Assembly: GCA_947259295.1 (NCBI GenBank)
Contig: CAMYMG010000084.1
Coordinates: forward strand, 1 to 64,000
DNA length: 64,000 nucleotides
Source: an uncultured Rhizobiaceae bacterium
GTDB taxonomy: Bacteria > Pseudomonadota > Alphaproteobacteria > Rhizobiales > Rhizobiaceae
Direction of reading: 5' to 3'
Positions within the stretch are counted from its first letter, which is position 1, and each line of letters begins with the position of its first letter. Below the pieces are notes generated by a model. The model worked only from the letters and a program-made list of their open reading frames with translations. It was not told where the DNA came from and did not search any database. Below are positions 32,666 to 41,513 of the stretch, in pieces. The translations under genes were made by a program, and so were the position numbers.

Positions 32666-32807
32666 GTTCCTCCCGAAGCGGGCGGCGGCGTTCGCGTAGC
32701 GTATTGAACGTCCCGCCCGTGGGCCGGTCCTTTATGGCACCTTGCCCTAACCCGGGACGGGCCGATCCGCTATCAGCGGTCCGGCAGAGTTTTCGGGGAC
32801 GGACGGA

Positions 32808-33185
32808 ATGGCGGATGCGGCAATCCTGATGGGCGTCGGGCGGGTGATCTTCGGCGGGTTTTTCCTGATCGCCGGGATTCGCAATTTCCTGCATTTCGGC
32901 GAGCGTCGGGAAGCGCCGACCAATTACGGCTGGCCGCTACCGGCGTTTGTGCTGGCCGCGGGATTTGCGGTGCAGCTGCTCGGCGGGATGGCGCTGGTCT
33001 TCGACGTCTCGACGGTTTGGGCGGCCCTGGCGCTGATCGTCTTCCTGGTGCTGGCGACCGCGTTCTACCACAACCTCTTCCTCTTCCATGGCAAGGAACG
33101 CGACCCGCACCTATATCTGACGCTGGTCAACATCACGCTGGCAGGCGGGCTTCTGATGATCATCGGGCACACGCTGCAGGGGTGA
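32808..33185 (+). CDS. DoxX-family membrane protein
   Basis: Small integral membrane protein of 125 residues with four predicted helices: ILMGVGRVIFGGFFLIAGI, WPLPAFVLAAGFAVQLLG, WAALALIVFLVLATAFYHN and LVNITLAGGLLMIIGH. The segment RNFLHFGERREAP and the overall spacing are DoxX-like. The role is unclear (electron-transfer or redox-associated in other bacteria). It is separated from preA by 142 bp and is probably transcribed separately. Confidence 0.75.
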   Translation: MADAAILMGVGRVIFGGFFLIAGIRNFLHFGERREAPTNYGWPLPAFVLAAGFAVQLLGGMALVFDVSTVWAALALIVFLVLATAFYHNLFLFHGKERDPHLYLTLVNITLAGGLLMIIGHTLQG

Positions 33186-33224
33186 CCCGATTTCCGCTCG
33201 GCCAGTCCGCTGAAGGAATTCACC

Positions 33225-33632
33225 ATGACGCTTCCAGATACACATAGCGAAGCCGCTCCGTCGCAAGGGTTCAATGTCATCCCGCTGTTGCGCCTCGAAG
33301 GCGCCGCGGCCCTTGGGGCCAGCGTTTTCGCCTATGCCTGGCTCGGCCAGTCATGGCTGGTTTTCGTGCTGCTTCTGCTCGTGCCGGACGTATCGATGCT
33401 GGGCTATCTGCGCTCGCCCCGCATTGGCGCGGTAGCCTACAATCTCGTCCACACCTATGTCGGGCCGGCGGTGCTGGCGGTCGCGGGCCTGGCGCTCGGC
33501 CCGTGGGCCTTCGGGATTGCCGCGATCTGGGCCGCCCATATCGGCCTCGACCGCATGCTTGGCTTCGGCCTGAAGCTCGGCGGCGCGTTCAAGCAGACGC
33601 ATCTGAGCCCTGACGGGGGCGTGCACCGGTAA
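33225..33632 (+). CDS. DUF4260 family membrane protein
   Basis: Small membrane protein of 135 residues with about four hydrophobic segments. It contains the family-like string LLLLVPDVSMLGYLRSPRIG, then YNLVHTYVGP and HIGLDRMLGFGLKLG. The latter carries the conserved DR near the C-terminus. No function is known for the family. It starts 40 bp after the DoxX-like gene. Confidence 0.78.
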   Translation: MTLPDTHSEAAPSQGFNVIPLLRLEGAAALGASVFAYAWLGQSWLVFVLLLLVPDVSMLGYLRSPRIGAVAYNLVHTYVGPAVLAVAGLALGPWAFGIAAIWAAHIGLDRMLGFGLKLGGAFKQTHLSPDGGVHR

Positions 33633-33718
33633 CGTATGGCTGCCAGGGCGTTCCGTCCCCCTGATGCGGTGGTCCCCTCTGCGGCAGACTTCGCCCGTCG
33701 GCCGCAGCGGGTCGCGCA

Positions 33719-34522
33719 TCACGCGGGCGGGTGGGCTTCCGATGGTAATGACCGAGGTCGTGCAGGAAGCGCGGCCTGTTTCGGCAGTTTTGTTGCCTTG
33801 AGACGGACCTCAATGCTCTGACCTTTGCCTTGCAGGCAAAAGGATGGGTCCACCCGGAGGTTCTTGAGAAGGCGTCCCTTGCCGAGCCGTCTTCCGAGAG
33901 ACTCGGAGTGAGCGCGTACAAGTTGGCCGAGCTGGGACAGTCTGATCCAAGGCGAATCTGGAGAGCCGGCCCTCCCGATAATTCGCTCAACTGCGTCACG
34001 GTCCTCGAAGCTCCAGCCCGGCTTGGCTGGAGTTAGAATTTTCCCGGAGCGCGGTGGCGTGGCAATCGCTGTGCCGTTCGCAATGCCCTTCGGTTCCTCC
34101 ATGCCAAACTCATAGAACTCCGTGCAGGCGGACCGCCAGCCGCTGCCGGCCGTCGGCGCGCCCATGCCGTAGACAGGGAAACCGGAGCGGCGGAGACGTA
34201 GGGCCAGTGGCGCGAAATCGCGATCGCTGGAGACGACGAGGAAGCTGCCGAAACGCCCTTCGGCGAGCAGGTCCATGGCACGGATGGTCAGGGCAATATC
34301 GGCCGAATTCTTGTTCTTGCCGCCCGATCGTTGAAAATAGGTCTCGAGAGCGTATCCCGGCGCGATGTCGGCCCAGTCGGAGAGGCGATTGGCGCAAAAA
34401 TCGCCGACCACACAGCGGGCCAGCGGCTCACCAAGGCGCTTTGCATGGTCCATGATCGCCGGCATGTGGCTCGCGGAGACATTCTCTCCGTCGATCAGCA
34501 ATGCCAGGGCAGGCTTGTTCAT
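33719..34522 (-). CDS. NYN-domain (LabA/DUF88-type) putative RNase with C-terminal OST-HTH-like region
   Basis: Predicted PIN-like nuclease, 267 residues from ATG 34522; upstream residues in the frame do not fit the family. The N-terminus ALALLIDGENVSA holds the first acidic residue of the NYN site, followed by NSADIALTIRAMDLL and FLVVSSDRDFAPLALRLR with further Asp residues. A low-complexity linker leads to a C-terminal part (about residues 185-255) that resembles an OST-HTH/LOTUS RNA-binding domain (WIRLSQLGQLVRAH... LGKGRLLKNLRVDPSF). It is divergent from nothing obvious and convergent with the DUF4260 gene. Substrate unknown. Confidence 0.8.
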   Translation of the reverse strand: MNKPALALLIDGENVSASHMPAIMDHAKRLGEPLARCVVGDFCANRLSDWADIAPGYALETYFQRSGGKNKNSADIALTIRAMDLLAEGRFGSFLVVSSDRDFAPLALRLRRSGFPVYGMGAPTAGSGWRSACTEFYEFGMEEPKGIANGTAIATPPRSGKILTPAKPGWSFEDRDAVERIIGRAGSPDSPWIRLSQLGQLVRAHSESLGRRLGKGRLLKNLRVDPSFCLQGKGQSIEVRLKATKLPKQAALPARPRSLPSEAHPPA

Positions 34523-34625
34523 ACACCGGTCCCAATTTCGCGCGGACCATAGCGCCAAGACTTGAATATCGCGTTTTCAGGACGTGACGAAATTGAACGA
34601 ATTCGGACGCCGAATTCCGCCGTCC

Positions 34626-35255
34626 CTAGCGCCGCGGTACCAGCCCGCTCAGGAAGAGCTGTTCCAGAAAGCGCGCGGCGTCCTCGAAGCGGCCTTCGCC
34701 GCCGCGGTCGGGGCCGAGAACGGCGCGGACCTGGACGTCGAAGTCGGCATAGTGCTGGGTCGTTGCCCAGATCGAGAAGATAAGATGGCGCGGGTCGGTG
34801 GTGGCGATCTTTCCGGCGCGCATCCAGCCCTTGATGATCTCCGCCTTCTCGTCGACCAGGCTTTTCAGTTCGCCCTCGAGCATCGGCATGATGCGCGGGG
34901 CACCTTGCAGGATCTCGTTGGCAAAAAGCCGGCTCTCGCGCGGAAAGTCGCGCGCCATCTCCAGCTTGCGGCGGATGTAGCCGCGCAACTCGGTCAGCGG
35001 GTCGCCGACATCGTCGATCTCGCGCAGCGGCGCCAGCCAGGTGTCGAGCAGGCGCTGCATCAGCGTGGTGTGAATGTCTTCCTTGCGGCGGAAATAATAG
35101 AGCAGATTGGGTTTCGACATCCCGGCCGCCTCGGCGATCTGATCGATGGTCGCGCCGCGAAAGCCATGCGTTGAAAAAACGTCGAGAGCCGCCTCCAGGA
35201 TGACTTCGCGCTTCTCTCGCTGGATGCGCGTGCGGCGCGGGGCGGGGGCGTCCAT
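34626..35255 (-). CDS. rutR: TetR-family regulator RutR of pyrimidine utilisation
   Basis: Repressor of pyrimidine degradation genes, relieved by uracil or thymine in E. coli. The 209-residue protein has the TetR helix-turn-helix (VFSTHGFRGATIDQIAEAAG, then MSKPNLLYYFRRKEDIH) and the RutR-type C-terminal domain (RLFANEILQGAPRIMPMLEG; HLIFSIWATTQHYADFDVQV). I start at ATG 35255; a TTG two codons upstream is in frame. It lies between the preTA genes and the rest of the pathway, divergent from the aminotransferase operon, and candidate RutR boxes precede both pathway operons. Confidence 0.88.
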   Translation of the reverse strand: MDAPAPRRTRIQREKREVILEAALDVFSTHGFRGATIDQIAEAAGMSKPNLLYYFRRKEDIHTTLMQRLLDTWLAPLREIDDVGDPLTELRGYIRRKLEMARDFPRESRLFANEILQGAPRIMPMLEGELKSLVDEKAEIIKGWMRAGKIATTDPRHLIFSIWATTQHYADFDVQVRAVLGPDRGGEGRFEDAARFLEQLFLSGLVPRR

Positions 35256-35372
35256 TGTCAATCGGCCTTCAGACGGGAGAGCCGAAAATCGCGGCTGTGG
35301 CCCAATCGGCTGGACCAGTTTTTATCGACCTGTGGAGCGGGTTCGCAGCGCTTCATTTCCGCTAGTAATCCC

Positions 35373-35400
35373 TTGACCGTCTCTCTGGCGGTGCTAACGT
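35373..35400 (+). promoter_or_regulatory. Predicted promoter of the aminotransferase-hydantoinase operon
   Basis: TTGACC (35373-35378), a 16-bp spacer and TAACGT (35395-35400) form a plausible sigma-70 promoter. The RutR-type box begins at the next base, so it would cover the start of transcription. The first coding ATG is at 35494. Confidence 0.45.
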
Positions 35401-35416
35401 TTGTCCATCCGGTCAA
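35401..35416. promoter_or_regulatory. Candidate RutR operator
   Basis: TTGTCCATCCGGTCAA matches 12 of the 14 fixed positions of the E. coli RutR consensus TTGACCA-N2-TGGTCAA and is itself a near-palindrome. It lies 77 bp upstream of the aminotransferase start and within the rutR divergent region. A weaker half-site TGGACCA occurs at 35311-35317. Confidence 0.65.
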
Positions 35417-35493
35417 AAATTTGCGTAGCATGAAAAGGCCGCAAAGACCAAGCGTTGGCCGTATCGTAACAAGACTGAAGGGGAAGCTTGGTC

Positions 35494-36822
35494 ATGTCCA
35501 ACCGGCTGAAAGTCACGCCGAACGATCTCAGTGCATTCTGGATGCCGTTTACCTCGAACCGGCAGTTCAAGCAGGCGCCGCGCATGCTGGCTGCCGCCAA
35601 GGACATGCACTACACGACAACCGACGGCCGCGAGGTTCTCGACGGCACCGCGGGCCTCTGGTGCGTCAATGCCGGCCACTGCCGCCCGAAGATCACCGAA
35701 GCCATCCAGCAACAGGCCGGCGAGCTCGATTATGCGCCGGCCTTCCAGATGGGCCACCCGATCGCCTTCGAACTGGCCAACCGGCTCGTCGACCTGGCTC
35801 CCGAAGGGCTGGACCACGTGTTCTATACGAACTCCGGTTCTGAATCCGTCGAGACGGCGCTGAAGATCGCGCTCGCCTATCAGCGCGTGAAGGGCGAGGG
35901 CACGCGTACCCGTCTGATCGGCCGCGAGCGCGGCTACCACGGCGTCAATTTCGGCGGCATCTCGGTCGGTGGCATCGTCACCAACCGCAAGATGTTCGGC
36001 ACGCTCTTGGCCGGCGTTGATCATATGCCGCACACCCACCTGCCAGAGAAGAACTCCTTCTCGCGCGGCGAGCCGGAGCACGGCGCGGAACTGGCGAACG
36101 AGCTCGAGCGGATCGTCACGCTGCATGACGCCTCGACGATCGCCGCCGTGATCGTCGAGCCGGTGGCAGGCTCAACCGGCGTGCTGATCCCGCCGAAGGG
36201 CTATTTGCAGAAGCTGCGCGAGATCTGCACAAAGCACGGCATCCTGCTGATCTTCGACGAGGTCATCACCGGTTTCGGCCGCCTTGGCACACCGTTTGCC
36301 GCAGACTATTTCGGCGTCGTTCCCGATATCATCACCACCGCCAAGGGCGTCTCCAACGGCGTCATCCCAATGGGCGCGGTGTTCGTGAAGAAGGAAATCC
36401 ACGACGCCTTCATGAACGGCCCGGAACACATGATCGAGCTGTTCCACGGTTACACCTATTCGGGCAACCCGATTGCCTGCGCGGCCGCACTCGGCACGCT
36501 CGACACCTACAAGGAAGAGGGACTGTTGACGCGCGGCGCCGAGCTTTCTCCCTACTGGGAGGACGCGCTGCACTCGCTGAAGGGCGAGCCGCATGTCATC
36601 GACATCCGCAATATCGGCCTGATCGGCGCGATCGAGCTTCAGCCGATCGCCGGCAGTCCGACCAAGCGCGCCTTCTCGGCCTTCGTGAAGGCGTTCGAGA
36701 ACGGCGCGCTGATCCGCACGACCGGTGACATCATCGCGCTGTCGCCACCGCTGATCATCTCGAAGGCGCAGATCGACGAGTTGATCGACCAGGTGCGCAA
36801 GGTCCTGCGCGCAATCGACTAG
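35494..36822 (+). CDS. Omega-amino acid--pyruvate aminotransferase (beta-alanine transaminase)
   Basis: Class III PLP aminotransferase, 442 residues from ATG 35494 (GGGGAAG upstream). The PLP Lys is K284 in TTAKGVSNG, with YTNSGSESVETALKIAL and LLIFDEVITGFGRLG as the other cofactor motifs. Family knowledge and context point to beta-alanine or beta-aminoisobutyrate with pyruvate, giving malonate semialdehyde (or its methyl form) and alanine. That is the step after beta-ureidopropionase, whose gene follows by 12 bp. It is the first gene of the RutR-box operon. Confidence 0.88.
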   Translation: MSNRLKVTPNDLSAFWMPFTSNRQFKQAPRMLAAAKDMHYTTTDGREVLDGTAGLWCVNAGHCRPKITEAIQQQAGELDYAPAFQMGHPIAFELANRLVDLAPEGLDHVFYTNSGSESVETALKIALAYQRVKGEGTRTRLIGRERGYHGVNFGGISVGGIVTNRKMFGTLLAGVDHMPHTHLPEKNSFSRGEPEHGAELANELERIVTLHDASTIAAVIVEPVAGSTGVLIPPKGYLQKLREICTKHGILLIFDEVITGFGRLGTPFAADYFGVVPDIITTAKGVSNGVIPMGAVFVKKEIHDAFMNGPEHMIELFHGYTYSGNPIACAAALGTLDTYKEEGLLTRGAELSPYWEDALHSLKGEPHVIDIRNIGLIGAIELQPIAGSPTKRAFSAFVKAFENGALIRTTGDIIALSPPLIISKAQIDELIDQVRKVLRAID

Positions 36823-36834
36823 GGAAGGGTATTC

Positions 36835-38085
36835 ATGGCGGCTCCGGGGGAGAATCTCAGAATCAATTCAGAGCGTTTATGGGATTCGCTCATGGAGATG
36901 GCGAAGATCGGCCCCGGCATCGCCGGCGGCAACAATCGCCAGACGCTTACCGACGAGGACGGCGAGGGGCGCAAGCTCTTCGAAAAATGGTGCAAGGCGG
37001 CGGGGCTCGAGATGGGGCTCGACCAGATGGGTACCATGTTCGCCCGCCGCGAGGGTGCCGACCCGGATGCGCTGCCAGTCTATGTCGGCAGCCATCTCGA
37101 CACGCAGCCGACCGGCGGCAAGTATGACGGCGTGCTCGGCGTTCTGGCCGGGCTCGAGATCGTGCGTACGCTGAACGACCTCGACATCAAGACGAAACAC
37201 CCGATCGTCGTGACCAACTGGACCAACGAGGAGGGCACGCGCTTTGCGCCGGCGATGCTGGCGTCGGGCGTCTTTGCCGGCGTGCACGAGCAGGACTGGG
37301 CCTACGAGCGAAAGGACAAGGAAGGCAAGAGTTTCGGCGACGAGCTCGCGCGCATCGGCTGGAAGGGTGAGGAAAAGGTAGGCGAGCGCAAGATGCACGC
37401 ATTCTTCGAACTGCATATCGAGCAGGGGCCGATCCTCGAGGATGAAGGCATCGACATCGGCGTGGTGACGCACGGCCAGGGCCTGAAATGGCTGCAGGTT
37501 ACGCTGACCGGCAAGGAGAGCCACACCGGCTCGACGCCGATGCCGAAGCGCCGCAATGCCGGCCTCGGCATGGCGCGGGTGACCGAGCTGGTGCACGAGA
37601 TCGCCATGGACTACCAGCCGGACGCCGTCGGCGCGATCGGCCACATGGAGGTCTATCCCAACTCGCGCAACATCATTGCCGGGCGCACCGTGTTCACCAT
37701 CGACATCCGCTCGCCGGAGAAAGAGGTGCTCGACACGATGGACGCGCGCATCCGCGAGGGCATCGAGACGATCTGCGAGGCGCTCGACATCGCCTTCGAG
37801 ATCGAGCAGGTCGGCCATTTCGACCCGGTGACCTTCGATCCGGGCTGCGTCAAGGCCGTGCGCGAGGCCGCCGAACGGCTCGGCTACTCGCATCGCGATA
37901 TCGTCTCGGGCGCCGGGCACGACGCCTGCTGGATCAACCGCGTGGCGCCGACCGCGATGGTGATGTGCCCCTGCGTCGACGGGCTCAGCCACAACGAGGC
38001 CGAGGAGATATATCCGGAATGGGCCTCTGCCGGCGCCGACGTTCTGTTCCACGCCGTGGTGGAGACGGCGGGGATTGTGGAGTGA
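36835..38085 (+). CDS. Beta-ureidopropionase (N-carbamoyl-beta-alanine amidohydrolase), M20 family
   Basis: Zn-dependent amidohydrolase, 416 residues, of the HyuC/AllC/AmaB group. The two-metal ligands are visible: GSHLDTQ, GGKYDGVLG, TNWTNEEGTRF, ELHIEQGPILED and DGLSHNEAE. The dimerisation lid lies in the middle (GKESHTGSTPM, PNSRNIIAG). Between an aminotransferase and dihydropyrimidinase, the likely reaction is N-carbamoyl-beta-alanine to beta-alanine, ammonia and CO2. L-carbamoylase or allantoate amidohydrolase activity is excluded only by context. Confidence 0.88.
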   Translation: MAAPGENLRINSERLWDSLMEMAKIGPGIAGGNNRQTLTDEDGEGRKLFEKWCKAAGLEMGLDQMGTMFARREGADPDALPVYVGSHLDTQPTGGKYDGVLGVLAGLEIVRTLNDLDIKTKHPIVVTNWTNEEGTRFAPAMLASGVFAGVHEQDWAYERKDKEGKSFGDELARIGWKGEEKVGERKMHAFFELHIEQGPILEDEGIDIGVVTHGQGLKWLQVTLTGKESHTGSTPMPKRRNAGLGMARVTELVHEIAMDYQPDAVGAIGHMEVYPNSRNIIAGRTVFTIDIRSPEKEVLDTMDARIREGIETICEALDIAFEIEQVGHFDPVTFDPGCVKAVREAAERLGYSHRDIVSGAGHDACWINRVAPTAMVMCPCVDGLSHNEAEEIYPEWASAGADVLFHAVVETAGIVE

Positions 38086-38089
38086 CGCG

Positions 38090-38725
38090 ATGACGGCAGC
38101 GACGATCCTTGCTTTTGCGGCCATGACCGCGCTGTTGGTGATGTCGCCTGGCCCCAACGGCGTGCTGATCGCCAAGACGGTGCCGACATCGGGCCGGGCG
38201 GCAGGTTTCGCCAACATCGCCGGTTTTGTCGTCGCGTTCTTCGTCCATGGCACTTTTGCCATCCTGGGCTTGTCTGTGCTTTTGCTGCAGTCGGCTAACC
38301 TCTTTACGGCGGTCAAGTTCGCGGGCGCCGCCTATCTCGTCTGGATCGGGATCAAGGCGCTGCGCGACGCATGGCGCGGCGTTCCCTCGACGCTGACGCA
38401 AGTTGCGCCGGCGCGGCGGCGCCGCACCTTGCTCAATGCGTTCGGCGAAGGGTTCCTGACCAACGCTCTCAACCCCAAGGTGGCGATGTTCTACATCGCC
38501 GCATTCCCGCAGTTCGTGCCGCACGACAGCGTATCGCCGCTGGCGGCATACGCGCTGGTGGCGGTGCATGCGGCGCTGAACGTCGCCTGGTTCGGTCCGA
38601 TGGTGCTGCTGTTCGACCGGCTCTCCGCGGTGGCGCGTGGCGGCCGCGTCCAACGCGCCGTCAAGGCCCTGACCGGCGTCGTCTTCGTCGGTTTCGGCCT
38701 CAAGCTGGCCACGCTCAGGCCCTGA
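38090..38725 (+). CDS. LysE-family amino acid exporter
   Basis: Inner-membrane exporter of 211 residues with about six helices. The N-terminal signature is LLVMSPGPNGVLIAKTVPTSGRAAGF, then FVVAFFVHGTFAILGLSVLL and a final GVVFVGFGLKLA. It starts 4 bases after the ureidopropionase stop and ends 18 bp before hydA, so it is embedded in the pathway operon. Export of excess beta-alanine or the toxic beta-aminoisobutyrate is a reasonable guess. Residue evidence supports only the family. Confidence 0.85.
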   Translation: MTAATILAFAAMTALLVMSPGPNGVLIAKTVPTSGRAAGFANIAGFVVAFFVHGTFAILGLSVLLLQSANLFTAVKFAGAAYLVWIGIKALRDAWRGVPSTLTQVAPARRRRTLLNAFGEGFLTNALNPKVAMFYIAAFPQFVPHDSVSPLAAYALVAVHAALNVAWFGPMVLLFDRLSAVARGGRVQRAVKALTGVVFVGFGLKLATLRP

Positions 38726-38743
38726 GATTTCTGGAGGTAGTTC

Positions 38744-40195
38744 ATGTCGAAAGTCTTCAAGAACGGCACCGTCGTCACCGCCGACCGCACCTGGAAGGCC
38801 GACGTTCTGGTCAAGCACGACAAGATCGCGGCGATCGGGCCGGACCTGCATGGCGACCACGAGTTCGACGCGACGGGCTGCTTCATCATGCCGGGCGGCA
38901 TCGACCCGCACACGCATCTCGAAATGCCGTTCATGGGCACCTATTCGGCCGACGATTTCGAAAGCGGCACGCGCGCCGCTCTGTCGGGCGGCACGACGAT
39001 GGTGGTCGATTTCTGCCTGCCGGCGCCCGGCCAGTCGCTGCTCGAGGCGCTGAAGATGTGGGACAACAAGACGTCCAAGGCGTCCTGCGACTTTTCCTTC
39101 CACATGGCGATCACCTGGTGGGGCGAGCAGGTGTTCAACGAGATGGCGACGGTGGTCGACAAGGGCATCACCTCGTTCAAGCTCTTCATGGCGTATAAGG
39201 GCGCGCTCATGGTCGACGACGACGAGATGTATTCGTCGTTTCAGCGCTGCGCCGCACTCGGCGCGCTGCCCCTGGTGCATGCCGAGAACGGCGACGTGGT
39301 AGCGCAGTTGCAGCAGAAGCTGATGGCGGCCGGCAATGACGGGCCCGAGGCGCATGCCTATTCGCGGCCGCCGGAAGTCGAGGGCGAGGCGACCAACCGG
39401 GCGATCATGATCGCCGACATGGCCGGCACGCCGCTCTACGTGGTGCACACCTCCTGCGAGCAGGCGCACGAGGCAATCCGCCGGGCGCGGCAGAAGGGCA
39501 TGCGCGTCTATGGCGAGCCGCTGATCCAGCACCTTGTGCTCGACGAGAGCGAATATGCCAATCCCGACTGGGACCATGCGGCGCGCCGCGTGATGAGCCC
39601 GCCCTTCCGCAACAAGCTGCATCAGGATTCGCTGTGGGCCGGGCTCCAGGCGGGCTCGCTGCAGGTGGTGGCAACCGACCATTGCGCCTTCACCACCAAG
39701 CAGAAGCGTACCGGTGTCGGCGATTTTACCAAGATTCCCAACGGCACGGGCGGTCTCGAGGACCGCATGCCGGTGCTGTGGACCAAGGGCGTCAACACGG
39801 GCCGGCTGACGATGAACGAGTTCGTCGCCGTCACCTCGACCAACATCGCGAAGATCCTCAACATGTATCCGAAGAAGGGCGCCATCGTCGAAGGCGCGGA
39901 TGCCGACCTCGTCGTCTGGGACCCGAAGCGCAAGAAGAAGATCTCGGCCAAGAGCCAGCAGTCGGTGATCGACTACAACGTGTTCGAGGGCATCGAGGTG
40001 ACCGGCCTGCCGCGATTCGTGCTGTCGCGCGGCGAACTGGTGATCCAGGAGGGCGAGGTGCACACCAATCCGGGGCATGGCCAGTTCGTGGCGCGCGAGC
40101 CGCATGCGGCGGTCAACCGCGCGCTGTCGACCTGGAAGGAAGTCATTGCGCCGCGCAAGGTGGAACGCAGCGGGATTCCGGCGAGCGGGGTCTGA
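38744..40195 (+). CDS. hydA: Dihydropyrimidinase (D-hydantoinase)
   Basis: Ring-opening enzyme of reductive pyrimidine degradation, converting dihydrouracil to N-carbamoyl-beta-alanine. It has 483 residues. All metal-site motifs are present: GGIDPHTHLEMPF (HxH), SFKLFMAYKG (carboxylated Lys), LVHAENGD, LYVVHTSC and VVATDHCAFTTKQK (Asp). A GGAGG ribosome site precedes the ATG. The conserved C-terminal region (YNVFEGIEVTGLPRFVLSRGE) is complete. Confidence 0.92.
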   Translation: MSKVFKNGTVVTADRTWKADVLVKHDKIAAIGPDLHGDHEFDATGCFIMPGGIDPHTHLEMPFMGTYSADDFESGTRAALSGGTTMVVDFCLPAPGQSLLEALKMWDNKTSKASCDFSFHMAITWWGEQVFNEMATVVDKGITSFKLFMAYKGALMVDDDEMYSSFQRCAALGALPLVHAENGDVVAQLQQKLMAAGNDGPEAHAYSRPPEVEGEATNRAIMIADMAGTPLYVVHTSCEQAHEAIRRARQKGMRVYGEPLIQHLVLDESEYANPDWDHAARRVMSPPFRNKLHQDSLWAGLQAGSLQVVATDHCAFTTKQKRTGVGDFTKIPNGTGGLEDRMPVLWTKGVNTGRLTMNEFVAVTSTNIAKILNMYPKKGAIVEGADADLVVWDPKRKKKISAKSQQSVIDYNVFEGIEVTGLPRFVLSRGELVIQEGEVHTNPGHGQFVAREPHAAVNRALSTWKEVIAPRKVERSGIPASGV

Positions 40196-40576
40196 GTGGG
40201 CTATCGGGTTGCGCTGACGCTCATTGTCCTCCTGTTGCGACCAGCGGGTTTGCTGGCCGAGCCGCTTGCCCTTGAGGGCGTGTGGGGAAACGAGGCGGGC
40301 TGCGCGTTCGACAGCGGTTCCACCGACGGCAGCGACGACAGCCGCATGGTGCTGAAGGCAACCGGCGTCGAGACCTATGCGACGTTGTGCGAGTGGGTGC
40401 AGGTCGCCACCTCCAGCGACGGTGCGCAGGTCGCAACCGGGCTCTGCGGCCACGAGGGCGAAGGGTACCGGACGGTGGACGTCTATATCATCGAGCGCGA
40501 CATGGCTGATTCCGGCCTCGTCCGGATCAGCGCACACAATGGCGAACCGTGGGGCGAGGTGCGCAAATGCCCCTGA
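40196..40576 (+). CDS. Small secreted protein of unknown function (126 aa)
   Basis: Starts at a GTG directly adjoining the hydA stop codon, without its own spacer. A signal peptide (hydrophobic VALTLIVLLLRPAGLL, cleavage near LLAEP) is followed by a globular mature part with the opening LEGVWGNEAGCAF and four Cys in all (GCAF, TLCEW, GLCGH, RKCP at the C-terminus), suggesting two disulfides. Similar short exported proteins are common in these bacteria; I recognise no function. The tight spacing implies co-expression with hydA. Confidence 0.7.
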   Translation: MGYRVALTLIVLLLRPAGLLAEPLALEGVWGNEAGCAFDSGSTDGSDDSRMVLKATGVETYATLCEWVQVATSSDGAQVATGLCGHEGEGYRTVDVYIIERDMADSGLVRISAHNGEPWGEVRKCP

Positions 40577-40718
40577 AGCCAGGCTGCACCGCGCATCGCG
40601 TGCGAGCCGACGACCCCGGCGCAGACTTTCTCGCGGCAGGCGACGCAGCGACACCGGCCCTTCCCTTCCACCCCGGGGCGTTGCAGTCTGCCCGGGACTT
40701 CAGAACATACGGAACCGC

Positions 40719-41510
40719 ATGACAGGAAACACGCCCACCGTCGTCGAGGCCAAGCGCCTCGGCCTGACATTCGAGACCGGCGACGGGCCGGTGCAGGCAC
40801 TGTCGGACGTCGACCTGTCGATCGGCAAGGGCGAGTTCGTTTCCTTCATCGGGCCGTCCGGCTGCGGGAAGACGACGTTCCTGCGCGTCATCGCCGATCT
40901 CGAGCAGCCGACCGCGGGCACGATCTCGGTCAATGGCATGAGCCCGCGCGAGGCGCGCGAGAACCGCGCCTATGGCTATGTGTTCCAGGCGGCCGCGCTG
41001 TTTCCGTGGCGCACCATCGACCGCAACGTAGCGCTGCCGCTGGAGATCATGGGCATCTCCAAGGCCGAGCGGGGCGAGCGCATCAGGCGCACCATGGATC
41101 TCGTCAACCTGACTGGGTTCGAGAAGAAGTACCCCTGGCAGCTATCGGGCGGCATGCAACAGCGCGCCTCGATCGCACGGGCGCTGGCCTTCGACGCCGA
41201 CCTGCTTTTGATGGACGAGCCGTTCGGGGCGCTCGACGAAATCGTGCGCGACCATCTCAACGAGCAATTGCTGGAACTGTGGGCGCGCACCGAAAAGACG
41301 ATCTGCTTCGTCACCCATTCGATTCCCGAGGCGGTATACCTGTCGACGCGCATCGTCGTCATGTCGCCGCGCCCGGGCCGGGTGACCGACGTGATCGACT
41401 CGACGCTGCCCAGGGAGCGGCCGCTCGACATTCGCGAGACGCCTGAGTTTCTGGCGATTGCCGCGCGCGTGCGCGACGGGTTGCGGGCAGGGCACAGCTA
41501 TGAGGAGTGA
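40719..41510 (+). CDS. ABC transporter ATP-binding protein, NitT/TauT type
   Basis: ATPase of an importer, 263 residues from ATG 40719; upstream frame is open but non-family. Walker A is GPSGCGKTTFLRVIADLEQ, then a Q-loop VFQAAALFPWRTI, signature LSGGMQQRASIARAL, Walker B LLLMDEPFGALDE and the switch VTHSIPEAVYLSTR. The permeases and binding protein follow downstream after two inserted genes. Pyrimidine or a pyrimidine-degradation intermediate is the probable cargo, from position beside the pathway; no sequence feature proves it. Confidence 0.88.
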   Translation: MTGNTPTVVEAKRLGLTFETGDGPVQALSDVDLSIGKGEFVSFIGPSGCGKTTFLRVIADLEQPTAGTISVNGMSPREARENRAYGYVFQAAALFPWRTIDRNVALPLEIMGISKAERGERIRRTMDLVNLTGFEKKYPWQLSGGMQQRASIARALAFDADLLLMDEPFGALDEIVRDHLNEQLLELWARTEKTICFVTHSIPEAVYLSTRIVVMSPRPGRVTDVIDSTLPRERPLDIRETPEFLAIAARVRDGLRAGHSYEE

Positions 41511-41513
41511 TTG

